DNA of 64,000 bases, taken from Ditylenchus dipsaci (Eukaryota; Nematoda; Chromadorea; Rhabditida; Anguinidae). Under the pieces are notes generated by a model, which made no database searches, was not told the origin of the DNA, and saw nothing but the letters and a program-made list of their open reading frames with translations. The stretch covers positions 434,001 through 498,000 of the forward strand of contig SADC01000907.1 of assembly GCA_004194705.1 (NCBI GenBank). The letters run 5' to 3'. Shown here piece by piece: positions 34,913 through 46,400 of the stretch (position 1 is the first letter of the stretch; each line of letters starts with the position of its first letter). Both the position numbers and the translations under genes were made by a program.

Positions 34913-36280
34913 TAGAGCTGCGTGCGATGCGATATATCGCATCGCATTATCGCATCGCACGCACCCGATTTGGGACAAAAATATCGCATCGCATTATCGC
35001 TCGCAAACTTTCAAAATTATCGCATATCGCATCGCAAATTTTAAAAATATCGCAGTCATTTTTTTGAAAAATGTTGCGCATTTTCCATCGGTTTCTCTGC
35101 CTTTTTTTTCATTTCTCGGTTTATTTTCGTTTAATTTTGGTTGTAAATTGCTGTTTGTCGTTAAATTTTTTGTTTTAGAATGAGTCTTATCTGGAAAATC
35201 GTGCTCCAAGGAGAAGATGTCAGTGGATTTCTCTTCAATAAGTCGTCCACTACCGAAGCAAAGTGCAATGTCTGCAGCAAATTCATTCCAACGCCAAACC
35301 TTGGGCCAGCAAATCTGAATTTTCATCTTGTCGTCCATCCGCAGTACAAGAAAGTGTTGGAAGAAATGGAGAACACCGAGCAATTGAAGAAAGCAGCTTG
35401 TCAAAGTTGGTGATCCACGGGAAAGCTAACATTCTTTTTCTAGTTTCTATCAGACTTGCGATTGTTCCAGGAGAGCTATCAGCGTTGGATCGGATCCTCG
35501 CTTCAAGGACCGACTGGCTAGGAACAACTTGAAGTACAACTCGGACGTGATTTCGTAGCTTCAAGAGGAATGCGAGAATAGAGCAGAAATTTGGCTACCG
35601 ATTCAGGTTGATTTTTATTTAAAATAATTCATATGGCTCATTTCTTGTTTAGAAGTGCACTCTCCTCCTACGAAACGAGCCAATTCCTTCTTCTCCAAGC
35701 ACAAATATCTGTTAAAGGGTAATGAGAGACCAAATTTGGAACAAGTTAGTGATGTGTTGATCGAAATGAAGTCGTACAACAGGCTGCCGTGCATTGACTC
35801 AGACGAGGATCCGCTGGAATTTTAGAAGGTTGGTTTTTAAGTAAGACTTGTAATTCTATTTCGTCACTTTTAGAAGCATCAGAATACATATCCTATTCTG
35901 GACAAAGTAGCGCGTCGCTTCCTCTCCGCTCCAGCAACAAGCCAGCCAAGTGAACAGCTTTTCTTTGTGGCTAGAGATGTCTACGACTACAGAAGGTCTA
36001 GTTTGAGCCAAGAAACAGCCGAACAATTAATTTTATTGAACAAAAACCTCCCGTTCTTGAATTTTGTGTATTAGTTTTTTTGTTGATGTTTGTTGTACAA
36101 TTTAATAGAAAAATGTTAAAATTTGGTTTTCGTCAATAAAAAGCAGCTTCAGAATAATATCGCATATCGCTGCGATATATCGCACCCGATTTTTTTGAAT
36201 TATCACATATCGCATCGCACTTAGCCTCAGCTAGAAATTATCGCATCGCACTATCGCTAAAAGGCAAATCTGCAGCTCTA
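34913..36280 (+). mobile_element. internally deleted hAT transposon
   Basis: The 8-base duplication GTAATAAT is exact (34905-34912 and 36281-36288). Terminal repeats begin TAGAGCTGC on both ends, and both subterminal regions carry many TATCGCATCGCA words, as expected for transposase binding sites. Inside is a broken transposase gene, listed separately. Length is 1368 bases. Confidence 0.93.
35180..36072 (+). pseudogene. hAT transposase remnant (BED finger plus hATC)
   Basis: A BED-type zinc finger is encoded at 35180-35400 (CNVCSKFIPTPN followed by FHLVVHPQYKK). Traces of the conserved DPRFKDRLARNNLKYN segment follow near 35490, then a region ending DEDPLEF at about 35821. The hATC dimerisation domain is at 35875-36070 ([36 protein letters not shown]). 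Most of the RNase-H-like catalytic core is deleted, the DPRFK part is out of frame with the finger, and stop codons interrupt it (for example a TAG after DPLEF, where Trp is usual). It cannot make an active transposase. Small introns may still be recognisable. Confidence 0.9.
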
Positions 36281-36297
36281 GTAATAATAAGAAAACT

Positions 36298-36532
36298 CCA
36301 GTCCGGCACTGGTGCACTTCGGGGGCCCCTGGTTAATTTTAACTGTGAATATTGTTTATAAGTCTTTTAAGTAATTTTCTTAACGCTAAAAAGATTAAAA
36401 AAGCTGTTTTCTAATGTTAATCTTACTAAAAAGTTGAGTTTTCGAAAAAAATTCTTTATAAAAACTTGACTTTTTATAACTGTTCACAGTTAATAAAAGG
36501 AGGAGCCCCCGAAGTGAACAAGTACCTCCAGT
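36298..36532. mobile_element. short copy of the GGGGCCCC inverted-repeat family
   Basis: GGCACTGGTGCACTTCGGGG at the left is inverted near 36510-36530 (CCCCGAAGTGAACAAGTACC). The interior matches the longer element at 45914-46652 (TAAGTAATTTT, AACGCTAAAAAGATTAAAAAAG). It is 10 bases beyond the hAT element. Confidence 0.7.
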
Positions 36533-38756
36533 TCATATATAATAAGACTTAATTCAACCTTTAGTTAAACATTTATCAGCAATAAGTAGTGAAATTTTCG
36601 AAAAGGTCAGTCAAATGCCCAACCAAAAACAACTACAGGGACCTTATATCATTTCTTACGAAAACATGCTCAATAAAGGAGCATCAGCAGAGTACTCTCC
36701 TTGAAGCATACTGCTTTTCTCGACTTTGACTGATGTCAAGAAAGATCTGTAATTTTGCGAATCTTCTACCATTTATAAAAAAAAATCTTCAACACACACT
36801 TTTGTCTAATCCTATTCGAAACGTATACAAATCAAAGTCGAGACAAAAAAATTCTTTCTGCTTCTCCTCAAACATCCTCATTATAGCAAAGGATTAAAAA
36901 TAAGGATGCTTGTGTCGCTATCACGCTCATGCAAAAAGAATTAGTCAAACAAGCACCCAGAAAGTCTTCTTCTCTTTTTGAAACATCCGCCACCCAAGAA
37001 ATGGATTTAAGTTGTGGTAGTGGGGTGAGTGGATGTCATTGGGAGCGGGAAAAGCAGCTTGAACAACAACTTGGCTGTTGACTAACAACATTTAATCAAA
37101 GTGTTAACTGGTGATGCTACTGCTGCCCAGCCAGCTAGCCACTATTAACATTTGGGGCAGGCATTAAAGCAGTGGAGAAGGAGGGTAATGTATTAGCATT
37201 TGACTGGAGGGTGCTGTTGTGGATCGCCCTAGTCTTGCATCGGGAAATCCCTTCACATCCGCCTCCCCTTCTCCAATTGCTGCTACTACTGCAATTTTAC
37301 ACCAAAAAAAAGTTTGTTGTTGTATTTTGATGGCTTTAATGAACATGATACCCAATGCTGCTAATGAATAATGGACCAGTAGCTATTACAAGAATCTAAA
37401 GCTTATAATTATTTTGTGCTAAGTTTAGGAAAATTTTGAAAATTGAATAATTAAAAAAAAAATTTTTGTTTAAAATTGTGAATTTAATATTTTCAAATTA
37501 AATAAATTTAGAATACTCCGTATACTGTATTTAATTTGCTTTTAAAACACACGGACTTTACATTTAATTGCTGGCAGGATAGCCAAAATTAAAATAGCCC
37601 ACGGGTTAATTTTATTAAATCACCTTGTCTCCTACGTAAAGCCCGGAAAATTTTAAGATCAATCTAAAAATGTTAAAGAGAATCTAAAATGCTAAAAGAT
37701 CTCATGGTGGTAAAAAAACACGATAAATTTTTTATTGAAATTTGGGAAAAAATATTTAAAAATATTCTGGACTGAATAAGTCGACTGAATACCATAATAC
37801 AGCTATAAATCTTCCATAATTAAATGCTAAAATTTTAAATCAAATATTAATAGATTGCAATTAAAATTTAAAAAAAATCGAATTATTCATATTTAATTGG
37901 AATAAAAAAGTATAGTTCACAAGAAAAACACCGTTTATTTTCAAAAAACAAAATGCTTGAATGCAAACCACACTCAGCCATAATAATACCAAAAAAGTGA
38001 AAGGCAGGACACACACACATTCCAGTAGCTATTATTATTTCCAGATGACTGAAAATTCGGCTCAATAATGTATTAGAAGTGGGTGAGTGGGTAAAAATGA
38101 TAAGCCCTGGAAAAGATTTATGCAAGTGGAATTAGGATAGTTCCAAGCATCCAAGACCGAAACCGCAAAGGGTTAGTTTAAAACAAAGTTATTTTAGGAA
38201 AATGAAAAAGCTTTTATGCCGGGTCATTTGTTAATGGATTTAGGGCTGAGTTAATCGTAAAGCACCTGCAGAACAAGTCAACTGGAGGGGAAAGTGTTTA
38301 AAGGCCAATATGTCAACATTGCCCCCATTATTTGCTTTTAAAACACAAGGACTTTACATTTAATTGCTGGCTGGATGGCCAAAATTAAAACGGTGACATG
38401 TTTCTGCCTAAATAAACAGTTTTTTTGACAGAAAACGAATGTGCCATGTTGTTATATTGCTGTTTGCTGGAAAGAAGGAAACATTTATAGAAATATTCAC
38501 CAAAGAAGTTGTTTCTTAGTCTGGAGCCTTTTTTCCAACTTTCAAAACCCAATAAAAGGTGTAGTTAAAATAGTCAAGCATGCGAAAATCATTCATTATC
38601 CAAGTTCAAGCTTAGAGCTTTATCTGGACAAGAGATCTCAAACGTCTTTCACTTAAAAATAATTTGTGAATGTAAAACCTAGAGTCTTTTATATTTTTTA
38701 TAATTTCACTTCAAAAAGTTTATTTTCAGTGCTCAAAACTCAAAGCACTAGATAAA
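36533..38756. other. gene-free region with GC-richer block and a direct repeat
   Basis: 36940-37370 is less AT-rich and resembles the style of 18650-19260, without a coding frame. A unit of about 60 bases (from TTTGCTTTTAAAACACA, with GGACTTTACATTTAATTGC) occurs twice in direct orientation, at about 37538-37600 and 38332-38395. No gene was recognised. Confidence 0.5.
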
Positions 38757-39443
38757 ATGGCATGGCGAGGTTTGCGGATGAACATTCACGGAAAGTTATT
38801 TGCGTACGGATTTTTGCGGAACTACATTTGCATACGAACATTTACATGCGAACATTTGCAAAAGGTTATTTGCGGCCATAACATTTGAGAAGACGAAATT
38901 TGCAGACGCGGCAGGACGTTTGCAGACTGACTTTTGTGGAACGACATTTGAGGAGCAACATTAGCGGAAAGATATTAACAGACCGACATTTGCGGAATGA
39001 TATGTGTGAAAGAACATTTGCGGAATCGACTATAAAAAGCTTCTACTTAATAGTTATGCAATGTTTACTAAATTAATTTAATCACCACTATTATTAGACA
39101 TCAAAAGCACAAGTGAAAAATTATATTTTTTCGGACTAACGCTATTAAATACGGGTTTTTATGTAATTCCACAAATTTCATTCCGCAACAGTTATTTCCG
39201 CAAATATTGTTTTCGCAAAGTCGCACCTCAAATGTCGGTCTGTAACTGTTCTACCGCTTATGTAGTCCTACCGAAAATGTCATTTCCTTAAATATCGCAT
39301 CCGCAAATGTTGCGGTGGCAAAGTCATTCCGCTAAATTCTTTTTGCTTTAGTCGTTCCGGAAAAGTCTTGCCGCAAATGTAGGTCCGCAAAAGTGAGTCC
39401 GCAAATGTTGTATCCGCAAATGTCGCAGATCTCGCCATGCCGA
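38757..39443. mobile_element. foldback-type element made of TTTGCGGA words
   Basis: GGCATGGCGAGGTTTGCGGA at the left is mirrored by ATCTCGCCATGCC at the right. Both arms consist of many degenerate copies of (A)TTTGCGGANNNACA and its complement, spaced 12-20 bases apart. The centre near 39040-39150 is plain AT-rich DNA. Confidence 0.7.
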
Positions 39444-40405
39444 TAAAAGGACAATTTTCGAGTTAAGCAAATGATCTGAATAAACAGCTCGGCTGTTTTC
39501 TGCTTGGCAAATATGCTCGTTTTTCAATTCACAAAAACAAAAAATAGCTTAAACATTTAAATTAATTTTCCATGATTTTCCCAAAAGATCCAACTTTCGC
39601 CATGAAAAATCTCAAGCAAAACTTCTAATCAAATAACAAAAAAAAACAAATAATACTAGTAAAGGGTAAATTGTGAAGTTTCCTTTTCAAACCCTCCATA
39701 ACGAATTTTCTCTGATTTAATGAACGTCTCTAATTTAATAGTCACCTGAAGATTGAATGAATAATTTTACGGCAGGCCGTGAAATTCGAGAAAATATGGT
39801 TTCTTATTTGCTTTTTGCATTTTCTTATGTTTTTGATGCTCTAAATACGGAAAACAGGCAAATAGCCACCTCCGGGTTTAAAAAACATTTGTAAATGCCT
39901 TGAATAACACGGGAAGACGTAAAAACCAAAAAAATGGCAGCTTAACGAGGATAGTTGAAAAAGTTATTTTGCTAGTTTATATTTTAAAATTAAAGAACCA
40001 CAAAAAAGTTAATTTTAAAATCATATTATTAAGTTAAGACATATTTAACTCCTTATTCTTTTTTGAAATTCTTCACGAAACTTTATGAAATTCACCAAAT
40101 TTACCAAAATATTGCATAATCAATTTAGCAGATGCAGAAAAGGGCCACTTCTCAGCACACTCTGAAGTGTTTCACTTCATAACAACAAAGTTAAGTAAAA
40201 AATTGTTTTGCCATCTTGAAAATATTTTTCCTCAGATATTTTGATGCTAAATCTAGCTGTCATTGAATGTTCTGGCGTGATTGTTAATTCTCTGTGATTG
40301 GATTTGATGTATTTAATGCCTGCTATATGTATACACTAGTTCGAACACCTCTGAATCCTCACAAATCACATCCTTTTGGTTTTTTCTCTACTATTTTTCA
40401 TCTAG
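39444..40405. other. gene-free, upstream of first channel gene
   Basis: AT-rich sequence. It holds any promoter and possible 5' exons of the first Cys-loop channel; none could be fixed. Confidence 0.4.
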
Positions 40406-40437
40406 CTCAATTGTCGCAGATACTTGAGCATGAGAAT

Positions 40438-43400
40438 ATGACCATTGCAACTCATTTACATAGCAGCAGTCCAATGTTATTTACCGACGAGTGGTAAGTT
40501 AGAATTGAAGAAGAACAATTAAATATAATTTTTTCGTCTTGAACTTAAATTAAAGAAAGTATAATTATTGACTTATTTACAGGGGACCTTTCAAAATGTA
40601 AAATCTAACACCCTTGTACTCCGGTCGGTTAACCGAACCGAAGGTTGACCGCTAACCGACCAATAAATTATTTGCCAATAAACCGTGAAAAAAAAACCAT
40701 GTTTCAAAACAACCCTGAAAAACCGAAAACCGGGTTAAATAAAATACTTTTTTTACTTGGTTTATTTATGACAAAAATAAATACAGTACGTTTTTGTACT
40801 TTGCAATTTTGTAAATATAAACATTTTCTTAGGTAATAACATTTATTGAAAACAATAATTTGTCAATTTAAATAACAAAAATGTCAATAATAATTTGTCG
40901 AAAATAACAACACATATTGTTGAGATCTGTACAATATGAGATAATTTATTGCTTGTTGCCCTTCTTATCTGTCTCCTGACTGCCATTGGTCAATTGTTGT
41001 TGTTGGTCTGAAGAAGCCTTGAAGCCAATTGGGATGTTGACTTTGGTCTGCTGCTTGTCAACCCCCTTCTTGACTGCCTTCACCTGGAGACGACCCTGCT
41101 CATCCAAATGGCACTGGATAGACTGTTTGTCCAGACTGGGGGAAGGGTCAGACGACGCTCAAAAGTGCGGTGGATGGACTGGTCATTGTCTTGCTGTTGG
41201 TGTTTGCCTTGGATCACCAACTGCTCGCCTTGAACATCCACACTCAACTCCTCGGGACGGTAGCCGGCCACACTGCATTTGAAGTTGTAGTTGTTGCCAT
41301 CTTCCTGCACAGCTTGACCCAACTGACGCTCCAACTGCTGCAACTGGCCAAAAGAGTCATTCAGAAGTGAGGTCATCAAGTCAGGGGTGTAGCGCTGTTG
41401 GTAGTAGACTGGACGACGGCTAGGCATGAACAAGTCCTCAAATGGAATAAGAGACATTGTTAAAGGAGAAGGATAGAATTTAGATTGAGATTAGAATTCA
41501 AGTTAAGTTTGTTTGGAATTGTCTCCATGCTAATTCCACTGGTTTATATAGTATTTGGAAGAGGAGTTCTTGACAGTGAGAGAACATTCTGGAAATAGCA
41601 GGAAAAGAGAAGAGGAGGATAGAGTTAGAGAAAAACAAAAAGAGAAAGACGCTATCTAGACATTTACCGACTTTTCTAGCAATTAAAAAAAAGTAAATCA
41701 AAAGTTTTTTATGGACAAGAATAAACAATTGAAAAATAATAAAAATAATTTGTTTTTGTGAATTTTTTCACATGCAGAAATTGACAAAATACGATATAAC
41801 TTTGTTAGGAAAAATAAAACAGTGGTGTATTTATTTTTAAAAACCCTGTACAGAATTTCATGTCCTTTATACGGTGGCCGCAATGGAGGTGGGAGGTGCG
41901 AGGTCGAGATCGAGGTCTTTGAGGTGATGTAGTCCAGCAATATTTTTTCATTTTACTGATCTGAAAAGTTATTTGATATATTTTTAAGGTCCGCTATTGA
42001 ATAAAATAAACTTTCCCACTACAGTCGAACCTCGTTATAAGATACACCCAGGGACCGACCCCAGCTGTATCTTATAACGAGGTGTATCTTATATAGGGGG
42101 GTAATTTGACGGAAGTTATTTAACTTGGGACCGGACCCAGGTGTATCTTACAACGAGGTGTATCTTATATTGGGTGTATCTTATAACGAGGTTCTACTGT
42201 ATCGGATATAAAGAATAAAATATCAATAACGGACCTCGCATCTCACACCCCTTATTGTGGCCAAGGCATTAATACTACAGTAACAGTTTGTTGTCTTGAA
42301 CCATGCAAAAAATAATGAGGCTATCTTTAAAATCCTTCTCAAACTGAGCCCAGACTGAGAACGGCGCCCAAATCGCATACCCCAACAAGATTTCGAAAAA
42401 ACCTAACAAGAAAACGCTTTTTTGGTTTTGCAATCATGTCTCAAACAGAATTTCTATTGGGAGAACCACTTGTTAGCTTTTATGTCCCAATCAACACCTG
42501 TCCAAAAATATAATTTTCCTTAGATTAAAATTAAGTAATAAATAATTTGAAAACCTATTTTTCAGTGATCCTTCCAATGAGACCCTTTTTCAAACCATTC
42601 TCAACACGATTTTCGACGAAAACTACAACCGAAATGCAATTCCATCTAGAAGTGGCCCTACAAATGTGCAAATCGAATTTGTTATTCAGTCTATTTCTCA
42701 AGGTTCACTTTTTTTAGCTAACCAACAATTATATATTTTTTTAATTGAAGTCTCTGAAATAACTTCTTCTTTTACCATGGACTTGTTATTCAGCCAGATT
42801 TGGATAGACCACCGCCTTCGCTTTGATCATTTAACTGAAGCTAACTGTGTGCCTAATCTGACTTTAAGTCATTCCTCTATAAACAAACTTTGGACACCTG
42901 AAGTGTAAGGTTTTATCCAAGCTAAAATCTACTTTCGGTAATCCGACAACCCCAGATACCGATTGTAGGATGACGAATAAACGAAGTGACAGAGAATCAG
43001 TCAATCTCAGTCGGATAGCTTGGATTGGACTACATTAAAAAGTTGAAAAAGTCGTTTTCGTCTAATGTTTTTATTCATTCATAACTTTAATGGCCTTATC
43101 ACAAATGTAAGTGTAAATGTTTTGGTATTGTGAACACCCCTTGCATTTACACTTACATTAACACTTACATTTACATTTACACTTACACTTACCCCTTCAT
43201 AATGGATAATATTTTTTTCTTACCGCAAAACACTTGAAAATTAGCGCAAATCATTTTTTTATTACCGCAATTTGATTTTCCCGCAAAATACTTTTTTCTT
43301 ACCGCAAAAAATTTTCTCGTCGTTTTTAGTCAAAATTTTGCGGGAATTTGAATTTTTTAGTCAGGAAACAACTTGGATTGGTCAGAATCCCACCCCGGAA

Positions 43401-46400
43401 TGGACAGAAGCCCCTGAAAGTTGGTTTTTTCGGGGTTTACTAAAGGGGGGGGGGGTGAACTTTTTGCGAAAGTTCGATTGAGCGGATCAGATTTCGGGTC
43501 CGATGGGCTTAAACGCTCAGAATTCCACCCTTAACCATTCTTAACCATCTTAAATCACCCTAAACCATCCCAAACTGCTCCAGATCAGTATCTAACTACC
43601 CTAAATCAGTGCTTAGGGAGGTTTAAGATGGTTAAGAATGGTTTAGGATGGAATTCTGAGCGTTTAAGCCCATCGGACCCGAAATCTGATCCGCTCAATC
43701 GAACTTTCGCAAAAAGTTCACCCCCCCTTTAGTAAACCCCGAAAAAACCAACTTTCAGGGGCTTCTGTCCATTCTGGGGTGGGATTCTGACCAATCCAAG
43801 TTGTTTCCTGACTAAAAAATTCAAATTCCCGCAAAATTTTGACTAAAAACAACGAGAAAATTTTTTGCGGTAAGAAAAAAGTATTTTTGCGGTAAGAAAA
43901 AAGTATTTTGTGGTAATAAAAAGTATTTTGCGGGAAAATCAAATTGCGGTAATAAAAAATGATTTGCGGTAATTTTCAAGTGTTTTGCGGTAAGAAGAAA
44001 GTAGCATCCCTTCATAATACGAATGTTAATGTAAATGAAAAATGAATTCAAGTATTTTCAGAGAATACTAAAAGTGCTTTATTGACGACGGGGAGCTCAT
44101 TACCAGTCATAAAAACTTGAAAAATTGGTAGTTGGGTTAGAAAAACTGACTTTTGGAAATAAAAGTGAGGATAATTCAAAAATTTGCATTTACATTTACA
44201 TTCGTATTGTGAAGGCGTAAGTGTAAATGTAAATGTTTTTGGTATTGTGAAGAGACCTTACATTTACAATTACATTGACACTTACACTTACATTTACATT
44301 TGCACTTACAATTGTGATAGAGCCATAATCTGATATCAAAATCGAAACTCTAACATTAAATTCGCATTTTTGTCAAAGAAACAGGTTAGCCTGTCAAACA
44401 GGATTGTCTATTTCTTCGTACTTTGTAGTTCAATAAATTATTGACAGTATTTGAAATTTTTCTATTTATTGCAGATCATTTGTCAATTCCAAGAAAACAG
44501 ATATTCATGCCAGTCCTAGGTTTACTCAGCCTCTGAAAATTATGCATTTTTTAATTTTTCAGTCCAAACATATTTCTTATGATCTATCCCAATGGAACTG
44601 TTTGGGTATACTAATCTCAGTTTTTAATAAAACATATCGTTAAAACATACTCTAGGCTAATTATCGGTTGCAAGTCATTGGTAGGTATTTTTACCCAAAA
44701 ACTTACACAAATCGTGCTTTTTAGGTCCTTGTGACATGAATTTGGGTATTTTATCAGAAATTTACTAACAAGCCCAAACCTTAAACCATTAGTTTAAGAA
44801 CTGTTCCCCATGGATGTTCAGGTGTGTGAGATGGTCATAGAGTCCTATGCTTACAACACAGCTAAAGTGTCACTAAGTTGGAGAGATTGGAATCCCGTGT
44901 TCTCTATTGCTAAATCTAAACTGGCCGATTTCACTCTATATGGTAGAATTGACTATCTGCTACTATTTTTTTTATTAGAAAGCTCTTTAAGGCATCCAAT
45001 GGACCAAAAATCGCTTTGAATATGCAGCCGGACAATGGGATCAATTGACGGTATTGTAGTATAATTGATGACTTTCATAGTTTTTTCTGTGCCGGGTTCA
45101 AAACTTTTTACCTCTAATTTGTATTGTACAAAATTCCGCAAGGATTCCTATTTACTGGTCTTTTCTAAACCTTACAATTTTGGCATTAATACCGTTGATC
45201 TCGATAATGAGTCGAGATTTCTAAAAATATGGTGATACAAAATTTAAAAGAATCAGACCCTAGAGAAAACTAAGTTTAATTGGTCAAAGATTATTGAAAC
45301 TCTGCTGAACATAGAACTTTTAGCTCTATCCTCAATGGGAAGGATTTTTCGCATTGAAGCACCCCCTTCGTATTATTTTTTTTGTGACTTTATAAGCTTA
45401 AGCAAGGGTTGGCCAGCGTATGTTAGGCTGGACCCTCAAGGGTCTCGAGCTTAGGGATAAAGCCAAACTTCTGTATGAATATATTCACTTGTACAGGTAT
45501 CTTTGACATTCTCTCGAGCCTATGGTTTCTACATTCTTCAACTGTATATGCCTACCTATGCATCAACTTGTCTATCATTCATATCCTTTTGGATCGACTT
45601 TAAATCTCTGCCTGCTCGAATTACATTGGGGGTAGGCTTTTTCATACCGTATTTTCTAGATTGCGAGAAATTCAGCAGTTTGTTGAAACTTTTTCAATTT
45701 ATTATATTTAAGGTATCTTCACTTATGACACTCTCTTTTCAATACGGAAATATTGCCAAATCTTTACCAAAGGCATGCTTTTTAACTAGTTCGCTCAAAT
45801 AATTCGCTAATTCGCTCAAATCTCAACATCATTAGTTTAGGTTGGTTATGTGAAGTCATCTGATGTTTACTGTAAGTTAAGCACCCAACTGCTTTAAAAA
45901 TTGAGTAAAAATCGGCACTTGTGCACTTGGGGCCCCTTTTTTGGTTAACTGTAAATATAGTTTAAACGTCTCCTAAGTAATTTTTATACGCCAGAAACGA
46001 TAAAAAAGTTGTTTCCTAACAATTTTTGCACTAAAAAGTGAAGTTCTCAAAAAAAAGTTGGCTACCAAAGATTGACCAACTGCCTTGGTCCCCCAAGGTA
46101 ATTAAACCAAAAAGGGTACCTATACATATTTAAAAAACCAAAAAAGATGGAATTTGAACATAGTTTTGTTAGCTGGGGCCTACCGCATAAAGAAACTCTG
46201 GTATGCATATTGTTTTTATGCATCCACAGTTACTCCGAGTGATTGGTGTCTAAGGTACGTGGGTGTGCGCATCTCAACCCCAAGCAACCAAGCCCCCTGC
46301 GTCCCCGAAGGGAACGCAAGGGGCTTGGTAGGTTAGAGATGCGCGCACTCCCTTACCTTAGACATAATTCCGAGAGACACTCTTGATCATACATGCATTA

